From assembly GCA_022710185.1 (NCBI GenBank), contig JAKLHK010000031.1, positions 1-36,226 on the forward strand: a stretch of 36,226 bases of DNA, written 5' to 3'. This document shows positions 1-8,992 of this stretch, one piece after another. Every line of letters starts with the position of its first letter. Positions within the stretch are counted from its first letter, which is position 1. Origin of the DNA: Bacteroidota bacterium (GTDB taxonomy: Bacteria; Bacteroidota; Bacteroidia; Bacteroidales; JAGNHN01). The position numbers and the translations under genes were made by a program. The notes below the pieces were generated by a model. The model saw only the letters and a list, made by a program, of their open reading frames with translations. It made no database searches and was not told where the DNA came from.

Positions 1-254
1 GGAAAGGCCAGGATAGGTAGAAACAAACTGAAAATGTATGTATAATTGTATGTTTTCGATGAATGAATGAAGGCAATATGATGTTAATCAATGATATAGA
101 AATTTTGGTTTTCGTCCCTACGGGGCAAATAATTTTACCAGACTATTCGATCGATGAGCCCATACGCTTCCCGCTGACCGCTAAAGATCATTGCACGCCA
201 AGGCGCAAAGCCGCAAAAAATTCTTGCCTACTTTACTCCAAACTTCTGACGTAT

Positions 255-407
<153 letters not shown>

Positions 408-436
408 AAAGGGCCTCTCCACCAGGAGGGCCCTTT
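408..436 (-). terminator. Rho-independent terminator of gdhA
   Basis: AAAGGGCC (408-415) pairs with GGCCCTTT (429-436), with a partly paired CTCC/GGAG interior. Read on the minus strand the hairpin is followed by a run of T. It lies 20 bases beyond the gdhA stop codon, which is the expected place for its terminator. Confidence 0.8.
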
Positions 437-456
437 AAGGTTCAATTCAGCAAGAT

Positions 457-2154
<1,698 letters not shown>

Positions 2155-5100
2155 ATGAGCGTGCAGGAGGAGAACGCGACAGGGGGCCGGGGCACCGCCT
2201 TCCGGCAACTGATGGCCGAACACCGGGAACGGCAGAAAGAGCTGGCCGCCATAAACCAGACGACGGCCCTGGTGAAGGAAGGGAAGAGCATTCCGGAAAC
2301 GCTCCGCCAGATCAGCATGCTCCTGCCTGAAGCCTGGCAGTACCCTGAATACACCGTAGCCCGCATCCGTCTGGGGAAGCACGACTATGTCACCCCCGGC
2401 TTCCATCCTTCGGCCTGGTCCCAGCGCCAGAACATCGAGACCATAGATGGGGAGAAGGGTTTCATCGAGGTGTGCTATACCCGTGAGTTCGTGGAACAGG
2501 ATGAAGGGCCTTTCCTGAGGGAGGAGCGCGACCTCATCAACAACCTCGCCAGCATCATCACCGGCTACCTCAACAGCATGGCCGCCCTCAGCCTGCTGAC
2601 CGAAAGCAAGGGCCCCGTACAACCCGTACATATTGAGCAGGAGGAGCGGGGCAGCCATATCGCCAGCCGTAAACTGCTGCAGAAGTTCCTCAACAAGAAC
2701 AACTTCGACCGGGATATCTACCATGACCTCATGCCCTTCAAGGTGCGGGAGATCCTGCTGGTGGCCAACCTCTACGATGCCTACAGCATCGAGCGCGAAG
2801 GCCGGTTTTCAGAGTACGTTCTCGGGGAATACAGCCAGATGAACCTTACCTCGGTTCCCCGCATCACCGGGGTCTCTTCTTCGGATGAAGCCCTGGAGGA
2901 ATTGAAAGTCAAGCATTTCGACCTGGTGATCATGATGGTGGGCGCCGACCGTAAAGCCCCGTTGGGCCTTGCCCGGGAGATCAAGAAAGCCTATCCCTAT
3001 ATCCCCATTTATTTCCTGCTGAACAACAACCGCGATGTGGCCCAGTTCAGCCAGGACGAGCGCCAGATGAAACACGTCGACAAGCTCTTCGTGTGGAATG
3101 GCGATTCCAAGGTGTTCTTCGCCATGATCAAGAGCGTGGAGGACAAGATCAACGTGGCCAACGACACCCGTCTGGGCCTGGTCCGGGTGATCCTGCTGGT
3201 GGAGGATTCGCCTATCTACTACTCCCGTTACCTGCCCATGCTGTATAACATTGTTCTGGAGCAGACCCGGCGCATTATCGACGACGTGAGTTCGGATGAG
3301 CTCTATAAACTGCTGCGCCTGAGGGCCCGTCCCAAGATCCTGCATGCCAGCAATTACGAGGAGGCCATCGATATTGCCAACCGCTATCAGGATTACCTGC
3401 TCTGCCTCATCTCCGATGTGAAGTTCCCCCGCGAAGGGGTACTCGACAGCAGCGCCGGGGTGGAGCTGGTGAAAGAGATCAAGGGCCTGATCGCTGACCT
3501 GCCCACGGTACTTCAGTCGTCCAACCCCGACAACGCCCAGAAGGCCTTCGACCTCAAGGCCAGCTTCATCAACAAAAACTCCGAGAGCCTGATCCAGGAC
3601 TTCAAGAGCTTCATTACGCATTATCTGGGCTTCGGCAACTTCATCTACCGCAACCGCGAAGGGGTGCAGATTGCCCAGGCCCGCAGCCTGAAGGAGTTCG
3701 AGAACCAGTTGCGCCTCATCCCCGACGACTCCCTCATCTATCATGCCCGCAAGGACCACTTCAGCCTCTGGCTCATGGCGAGGGGCGAGATCCAGGCAGC
3801 CAAGATCCTTAACCCCCAGAAGGTCACCGATTTCGAGAACCCCCGCCAGATGAGGGAATATCTGCTCGATGTCATCAGCAAGTTCCGTAACGAGCAGAAC
3901 AAGGGCAAGATCATCCCCTTCGAGGAGGGGGCCATCCTTGACGAGAGCAATATCGTGAGCCTGACCCCCGGCAGCCTGGGTGGGAAGGGCAGGGGCGTGG
4001 CCTTCATCAATTCCCTCATCCATTATTACGATTTCAGCCAGCACCTCCCGGATATCAGCATCCGGGCCCCAAAGACCTCTGTCATCGGTACCGACGAGTT
4101 CGAGTACTTCATGGAGCGCAACAAGCTCTACGAACAGGTGCACCAGGAAACCGACTACGCCCGCATACGCGAGCTCTTCGTTAATGCCCAGCTCACCGAT
4201 ACCCTGGTGCGCAAGCTCAGGGTGGTGCTTAAAAAGATCACCCGGCCCATCGCCATCCGGTCCTCCGGCCTCTTCGAAGACTCCCTGATGCAACCCTTTG
4301 CCGGGATCTTCGAGACTTACTTGCTGCCTAACAGCCATCCTGAGCTCAACGTGAGGCTACAACAGGCCATGGACGCCATAAAGCTGGTGTTTGCCTCTGT
4401 TTTCTCCCGCCAGGCCAGGGGGTATATCGAGGCGGTCAACTACAAGCTCGATGAAGAGAAAATGGCCGTGGTGATCCAGGAGGTGGTAGGATCGCAGTAT
4501 GGCGATTATTACTACCCCCACATCAGCGGGGTCGCCCAATCATACAACTATTACCCCTTTGCGCACATGAAGCCTGAAGAAGGCTTCGCCGTGGCTGCGC
4601 TCGGCCTGGGCAAGTATGTGGTGGAAGGGGAGAAGGCCTACCGCTTCTCGCCCCGCTATCCTACGCTCGACATCAACAGTCCGCGCGACCAGTATAAAAA
4701 CTCCCAGGTGGAGTTCTTCGCGGTAGACCTTTCGAAGACCGACCTGAGCCTGCTTGAGGGGGAGGATGCCGGCCTGGCCCGCCTCGACCTGGACGATGCC
4801 GAGATGCACAACAGCCTGAAGCACCTGGCCTCGGTCTATGATATGGAAAGCCACCGGATCACCCCTGGGCTCACTGCCGCCGGCCCCCGCATTGTTAACT
4901 TTGCCAACATCCTCAAATACAACTACATCCCCCTGGCCAAGACCATTGAGGTGGTGCTCGATGTGGTGCATGAGGCGATGGGCACCCCGGTAGAGATCGA
5001 GTTCGCGGTGGATCTGAACAAGGACGGACAGAACCGGGCCAGTTTCTACCTGTTGCAGATCAAGCCCTTACTGGGTGCCGCCCAGGACTTCCAGGTGAAT

Positions 5101-5625
5101 ATGGACGAGATTCCGGCGGACCGTATTGTGATGTATTCAGAAAAGGCCATGGGCAATGGTTTGGTGGAAGGGGTGAGCGATGTGATCTACGTTCAAGGAA
5201 AGAGCTTCGACAAGAGTCGCACCAAGGACATGGCGCTGGAGATCGAACGGCTGAATACCCACATGGGAGCGGCCGGGCGAAAATACCTCCTCATCGGCCC
5301 CGGCCGCTGGGGTACACGGGATCCCTGGATCGGCATCCCGGTCAACTGGCCGCAGATCTCCAACGCCCGGGTCATCGTGGAAACCAGCCTCAAGGATTTC
5401 CCCCTCGACGCCAGTTCAGGTTCCCATTTTTTTCATAACGTGGTGTCGATGAACGTAGGCTATTTCAGCGTGCAGCCGGAGTTGTCGGCCAGCCGCATCG
5501 ATTACGGACTGCTGGAGGCCCAGGAGCTGGTTCAGGAAACCGAGTTCTTCCGGCATGTGCGCTTCCCCCATCCCCTGCAGATCCGTATGGACGGCAAGAA
5601 GCGCATCGCCGTAGTGACCTATTGA
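2155..5625 (+). CDS. GAF / tandem receiver / PPDK_N ATP-grasp protein (1156 aa)
   Basis: This large multidomain protein is probably cytosolic and signalling; its substrate is unknown. An N-terminal GAF-like region (about 20-150) is followed by a degenerate receiver (about 196-310), a receiver with the acidic pair E350/D351, phosphoacceptor D421 and K474 (343-490), and a PPDK/PEP-synthase N-terminal ATP-grasp domain. The ATP-grasp domain shows GSLGGKGRG (about 605), RSSGLFEDS (about 701), QIKP (about 967) and a conserved GPGRWG motif (about 1048). The phosphohistidine swivel domain and the PEP-binding barrel of true PEP synthase are absent, so it should not be annotated as ppsA. I chose ATG 2155; a TTG at 2101 would add 18 residues. 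It is followed by a strong terminator. A paralog lies at 19576. Confidence 0.85.
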   Translation: MSVQEENATGGRGTAFRQLMAEHRERQKELAAINQTTALVKEGKSIPETLRQISMLLPEAWQYPEYTVARIRLGKHDYVTPGFHPSAWSQRQNIETIDGEKGFIEVCYTREFVEQDEGPFLREERDLINNLASIITGYLNSMAALSLLTESKGPVQPVHIEQEERGSHIASRKLLQKFLNKNNFDRDIYHDLMPFKVREILLVANLYDAYSIEREGRFSEYVLGEYSQMNLTSVPRITGVSSSDEALEELKVKHFDLVIMMVGADRKAPLGLAREIKKAYPYIPIYFLLNNNRDVAQFSQDERQMKHVDKLFVWNGDSKVFFAMIKSVEDKINVANDTRLGLVRVILLVEDSPIYYSRYLPMLYNIVLEQTRRIIDDVSSDELYKLLRLRARPKILHASNYEEAIDIANRYQDYLLCLISDVKFPREGVLDSSAGVELVKEIKGLIADLPTVLQSSNPDNAQKAFDLKASFINKNSESLIQDFKSFITHYLGFGNFIYRNREGVQIAQARSLKEFENQLRLIPDDSLIYHARKDHFSLWLMARGEIQAAKILNPQKVTDFENPRQMREYLLDVISKFRNEQNKGKIIPFEEGAILDESNIVSLTPGSLGGKGRGVAFINSLIHYYDFSQHLPDISIRAPKTSVIGTDEFEYFMERNKLYEQVHQETDYARIRELFVNAQLTDTLVRKLRVVLKKITRPIAIRSSGLFEDSLMQPFAGIFETYLLPNSHPELNVRLQQAMDAIKLVFASVFSRQARGYIEAVNYKLDEEKMAVVIQEVVGSQYGDYYYPHISGVAQSYNYYPFAHMKPEEGFAVAALGLGKYVVEGEKAYRFSPRYPTLDINSPRDQYKNSQVEFFAVDLSKTDLSLLEGEDAGLARLDLDDAEMHNSLKHLASVYDMESHRITPGLTAAGPRIVNFANILKYNYIPLAKTIEVVLDVVHEAMGTPVEIEFAVDLNKDGQNRASFYLLQIKPLLGAAQDFQVNMDEIPADRIVMYSEKAMGNGLVEGVSDVIYVQGKSFDKSRTKDMALEIERLNTHMGAAGRKYLLIGPGRWGTRDPWIGIPVNWPQISNARVIVETSLKDFPLDASSGSHFFHNVVSMNVGYFSVQPELSASRIDYGLLEAQELVQETEFFRHVRFPHPLQIRMDGKKRIAVVTY

Positions 5626-5662
5626 AGCAGTTGCATGACAGGCTCTTCAATTCTTGAAAAAG

Positions 5663-5692
5663 AAAAGGCCCGCGCAATCCGACGGGCCTTTT
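5663..5692. terminator. Bidirectional rho-independent terminator
   Basis: AAAAGGCCCG (5663-5672) pairs perfectly with CGGGCCTTTT (5683-5692) around a 10-base loop. There are T runs on both sides, TTTTT on the plus strand and TTTTCTTTTT when read on the minus strand. It can serve the upstream receiver/PPDK gene and the convergent pnt operon. Confidence 0.88.
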
Positions 5693-5722
5693 TATCATAA
5701 GCAAGAATTCAATCCCCGATCA

Positions 5723-5776
5723 ATATCAGATATCAAATATCAGATATCAGATATCAGATATCAGATATCAGATATC
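5723..5776. repeat. 7-bp tandem repeat (ATATCAG)n
   Basis: There are seven full ATATCAG units, the second being ATATCAA, plus a partial unit. They end right at the pntB stop codon. Each junction recreates the palindrome GATATC, so the array is rich in small palindromes. The sequence is unrelated to the array at 255-407 but has the same 7-bp period. Confidence 0.9.
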
Positions 5777-7228
5777 CTACAACGCTTTCAGCTCATTTAC
5801 GATCTTCTGCAGGCTGCCCTTGGCATCGCCGAACAACATGCGTGTCTTGTCGTGGAAGAAGAGGGAGTTTTCAATGGCGGCGTACCCCTTACCCATCCCT
5901 CGTTTCATCACCACAATGTTCCTGGCGTCGCGGGCCTTGACGATGGGCATGCCGTAGATAGGGCTTCCGGGGTCATCTTCGGCGGCGGGGTTCACCACGT
6001 CATTGGCCCCGATCACGATCACCACATCGGTATTGGGCATATCGGGGTTGGCATCGTCTGATTCCACCAATTTCTCGTAGGGGACATCGGCCTCGGCCAG
6101 CAGCACATTCATATGACCCGGCATGCGTCCGGCCACGGGGTGTATCGCATACTTCACTTCTACGCCCTTCTCTTCCAGGATCTTGTCCATCTCATGGCAA
6201 AGGTGCTGGGCCTGGGCCACTGCCAGTCCGTACCCGGGTACCACCACCACTTTGCGACTGTAAGCCATCAACACGGCCAGGTCGCTCACGCTGATTTCCC
6301 TGATGGTGCCGTCTTCCTGTCCGGCTGCACTCGGGCCACCGCCAAATGCGCCCACGATCACGTTCAGCAGGGAACGGTTCATGGCCTTGCACATCAGCAC
6401 GGTGAGTATGGTGCCTGCGGATCCTACGAGGATACCGCCGGTAAGCATCGCCTGGTTGCTGTAGAGGAACCCGCCCATGGCCGCGGCCACCCCGGTAAAG
6501 GAGTTCAGCAGCGAGATCACCACGGGCATGTCAGCGCCCCCAATGGGCATCACAAAGGACACCCCATAGATGAGGGCGATGGCAAAGAAGAGGTAGAGGT
6601 ATGGGAGCATTGCACCAGCCTCCACGCTGCCGCGGGTCATAAGGAACACCACGAAAGCAGTCAGCACCACCATGAACGCGATATTGATGTAGCGCATCAC
6701 CGGGTTGCGTATGTCGCCCACCCTGCCGTCGAGCTTGCCGAAGGCCACCATGGAGCCGGCAAACGACACACTGCCGATCATCAGCCCGAGCAGGATAGCC
6801 AGCATGAATCCCGATCCCATGTTCACCGGCTCACCCAGGCGGGCCAGATGCTGGAACTCGATGAGGGAGATGAGGGCAGCGGCGGCGCCCCCCATCCCGT
6901 TGAAGAACGACACCAGTTGGGGCATGGCGGTCATCTTGACCTTCACTGCGATGAGCCATCCGATGAGGGTTCCCAGGGCAATGGCTAAGACGATGAGTCC
7001 GATGTTTCCGATGGGCTCCCCATCCATGCGATGGAATAGGATGGTGGCGAGTATCGCCAGGCTCATGCCAAGGGCGGCCCAAAGGTTACCCCTGCGTGCG
7101 GTGTCGGGATGGCTGAGCATCTTCAGTCCGATGATGAACAGCACGGAAGCAATGAGGTAGCTGACCTCCAGGATGCTGCCTCCCAGGGTGAAGGAAATGA
7201 CCTTCGTGATCTCTATCAGGGTATCCAT
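5777..7228 (-). CDS. pntB: NAD(P) transhydrogenase subunit beta
   Basis: This 483-aa beta subunit of the proton-translocating transhydrogenase couples hydride transfer between NADH and NADP+ to inward proton flow across the inner membrane. The N-terminal two thirds is a series of hydrophobic helices (membrane domain II). The C-terminal part, from about residue 300, is the NADP(H)-binding domain III, with VVPGYGLAVAQAQ, IGANDVVNPAA and KRGMGKGYA. It is the last gene of a three-gene minus-strand operon, 8 bases after pntAb. It likely supplies NADPH beside glutamate dehydrogenase and the three-subunit oxidoreductase. The length is normal for the family. Confidence 0.97.
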   Translation of the reverse strand: MDTLIEITKVISFTLGGSILEVSYLIASVLFIIGLKMLSHPDTARRGNLWAALGMSLAILATILFHRMDGEPIGNIGLIVLAIALGTLIGWLIAVKVKMTAMPQLVSFFNGMGGAAAALISLIEFQHLARLGEPVNMGSGFMLAILLGLMIGSVSFAGSMVAFGKLDGRVGDIRNPVMRYINIAFMVVLTAFVVFLMTRGSVEAGAMLPYLYLFFAIALIYGVSFVMPIGGADMPVVISLLNSFTGVAAAMGGFLYSNQAMLTGGILVGSAGTILTVLMCKAMNRSLLNVIVGAFGGGPSAAGQEDGTIREISVSDLAVLMAYSRKVVVVPGYGLAVAQAQHLCHEMDKILEEKGVEVKYAIHPVAGRMPGHMNVLLAEADVPYEKLVESDDANPDMPNTDVVIVIGANDVVNPAAEDDPGSPIYGMPIVKARDARNIVVMKRGMGKGYAAIENSLFFHDKTRMLFGDAKGSLQKIVNELKAL

Positions 7229-7236
7229 GGCTCAGC

Positions 7237-7545
7237 TTATTTCTTGGTTTTTTTCTTGAACATCTCCAGCATGCGGTCGGTGACCACAAAGCCGCCCACC
7301 ACGTTCAGCGTGCCCAGCACAACGGCCAGAAAGCCCAGGATGATGGAAAGGGTGTCGTGGGCGTGTCCCATGACGATGATGGCCCCGATGATCACCACCC
7401 CATGGATGGCATTGGCTCCCGACATCAGCGGGGTATGCAGTATGGCTGGGACATGGGAGATCACTTCAATGCCAAGAAATATCGACAGGACGACGATGAA
7501 GATCGCCTCCCGGTGCACGTAAAAGAATTCCAGTACGCTATCCAT
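7237..7545 (-). CDS. pntAb: NAD(P) transhydrogenase subunit alpha, membrane part
   Basis: This 102-aa protein has three or so hydrophobic helices and a basic KKKTKK tail. It is the membrane segment of the alpha subunit, encoded separately from the NAD-binding part as in Rhodospirillum and many Bacteroidota. Conserved motifs include LMSGANAIHGVVIIGA. It sits between pntAa (19-base gap) and pntB (8-base gap), so the three are almost certainly co-transcribed and co-assembled. Confidence 0.95.
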   Translation of the reverse strand: MDSVLEFFYVHREAIFIVVLSIFLGIEVISHVPAILHTPLMSGANAIHGVVIIGAIIVMGHAHDTLSIILGFLAVVLGTLNVVGGFVVTDRMLEMFKKKTKK

Positions 7546-7564
7546 TGTTAACCGTTTTTTGGGT

Positions 7565-8692
7565 TCATGCGTTCAGGGCGGCTTTCACCCTTTCGTTGAT
7601 TACCTCCCGCTGGTGTACGGTACAGGTGCCTTTCACGATCTCATCCCCGAAGTTCAGGGAGAAGTTCCCTTCCTTGTCGATCATGAGCTTCATGAAGTTG
7701 ATGACGTTGTTTCCGTACATCTTGCTGGCATCCGAGGGCATATCGGAGGGATAGTTCGACTTGCCGATGATGCGCACCTGGTTGTGCACCACCACTTCGT
7801 TGTCACGGGTGAGCTCGCAGTTTCCTCCCGTGGAGGCGGCCAGGTCGATGATCACGCTGGCCGGGTGCATCATCTCCACGGTTTCCTTGAGGAGCAGGAT
7901 GGGGGCTCTGCGGCCGGGAATCTGCGCAGTAGCGATCACCACATCCGATTCGATGGCCCGGTCGTGAATGGCCTGTGCCTGTTTCTTCCTGAACTCATCG
8001 GTCTGCTCCACGGCGTAGCCCCCGGCGGCGGCGTCTTCCATGGCGCCTTCCACTTCCACAAACTTGGCCCCCAGGCTCATCACTTGTTCCTTCACGGCGG
8101 AGCGCACATCAAAGGCATTTACGATGGCGCCCAGCTTGCGGGCGGTGGCGATAGCCTGCAGGCCGGCCACCCCTGCGCCCAGCACCAGCACACGGGCCGG
8201 CTTGATGGTCCCGGCGGCTGTCATGAGCATGGGAAAGAAATAGGGCAGGTTGTGGGCCGCGTCGATTACGGCCTTGTAGCCGGCTACCGTGGCCATAGAC
8301 GAGAGCACGTCCATCGACTGCGCCCGGGTGATGCGCGGGATGGTGTCGAGGCTGAAGGTGGTGAGCCCGCGGGACTGCATCTTCTTTACCAGGGCGGTGT
8401 CGATCAGCGGATTGAACATCCCCAACACCACCTGCCCCTCCTTCATCAGGTCGAGGTCGGCATCGGCCGGGCCGTTGATCATGACCAACACATCCGAGGC
8501 CTGGATCACTGTCTTGCGGTCCTTCAGGGTGGCGCCCATGTCCTCGTAGGCCCCGTTGCGGGCCCTGGCGTTGAGGCCGGCGTCGGTTTCAACCAGCACG
8601 CTGGCCCCGAGCTTGACAAACTGGGCAACGCCTTCCGGCAGAAGGGCCACACGGTTCTCGCCCGCAGGCTCCTTCAGGATTCCTAATGTCAT
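7565..8692 (-). CDS. pntAa: NAD(P) transhydrogenase subunit alpha, NAD-binding part
   Basis: This 375-aa domain I of transhydrogenase binds NAD(H) in the cytosol. It starts with TLGILKEPAGENRVALLPE, the usual alanine-dehydrogenase/PNT N-terminal motif. It contains the Rossmann segment GAGVAGLQAIATARKLGA and the mobile-loop region RRAPILL. It opens the pntAa-pntAb-pntB operon. The 300-base region before it presumably carries the promoter; a TAATTTTA lies about 30 bases upstream of the start, one mismatch from the TAnnTTTG box. Confidence 0.96.
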   Translation of the reverse strand: MTLGILKEPAGENRVALLPEGVAQFVKLGASVLVETDAGLNARARNGAYEDMGATLKDRKTVIQASDVLVMINGPADADLDLMKEGQVVLGMFNPLIDTALVKKMQSRGLTTFSLDTIPRITRAQSMDVLSSMATVAGYKAVIDAAHNLPYFFPMLMTAAGTIKPARVLVLGAGVAGLQAIATARKLGAIVNAFDVRSAVKEQVMSLGAKFVEVEGAMEDAAAGGYAVEQTDEFRKKQAQAIHDRAIESDVVIATAQIPGRRAPILLLKETVEMMHPASVIIDLAASTGGNCELTRDNEVVVHNQVRIIGKSNYPSDMPSDASKMYGNNVINFMKLMIDKEGNFSLNFGDEIVKGTCTVHQREVINERVKAALNA

Positions 8693-8992
8693 AGTGAAAT
8701 GTTATTTAGACGAGGTTAAAATTAGAAAAAAGCGGAAATGCACAATGATTTGTTCCCGGAAGGAAATGATCACCAGCAACCTTATCAGCTAACTTATTAT
8801 TAGCACGCCGGGATGGGGTTGAAGAAGGCCTCAGGCGTCAGCCTCACACCAATACTACACCCGATATTCTCCTTCGAGGCTGTGATTGATCAGATGGGCA
8901 CCCGCGGCCGATTCGACCCATCTTCCCCACCGATCTTGCTGCATTCGGATGTCCATCTTTGTTGAGGACTGCGCATCAAGGCAGGTTTGGGC
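8693..8992. other. Intergenic region upstream of pnt operon
   Basis: These 300 bases lie between the GloVer-type gene and pntAa, both on the minus strand. The part next to pntAa is AT-rich and probably holds its promoter. I see no ORF, RNA gene, repeat or clear terminator for the upstream gene. Confidence 0.5.

Noticed and set aside
2809..4338. 509-codon open frame on the minus strand inside the receiver/PPDK gene
   Set aside because: It is an antisense frame kept open by GC-rich codon bias; its translation is low-complexity and without domains.
2155..5625. Phosphoenolpyruvate synthase (ppsA)
   Set aside because: Only the N-terminal ATP-grasp half is present; the phosphohistidine and PEP-binding domains are missing here and in the paralog at 19576.
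7559..8686. 375-codon plus-strand frame over pntAa
   Set aside because: It is the exact antisense of a well-supported pntAa; the His/Gly-rich translation is typical of a shadow frame.
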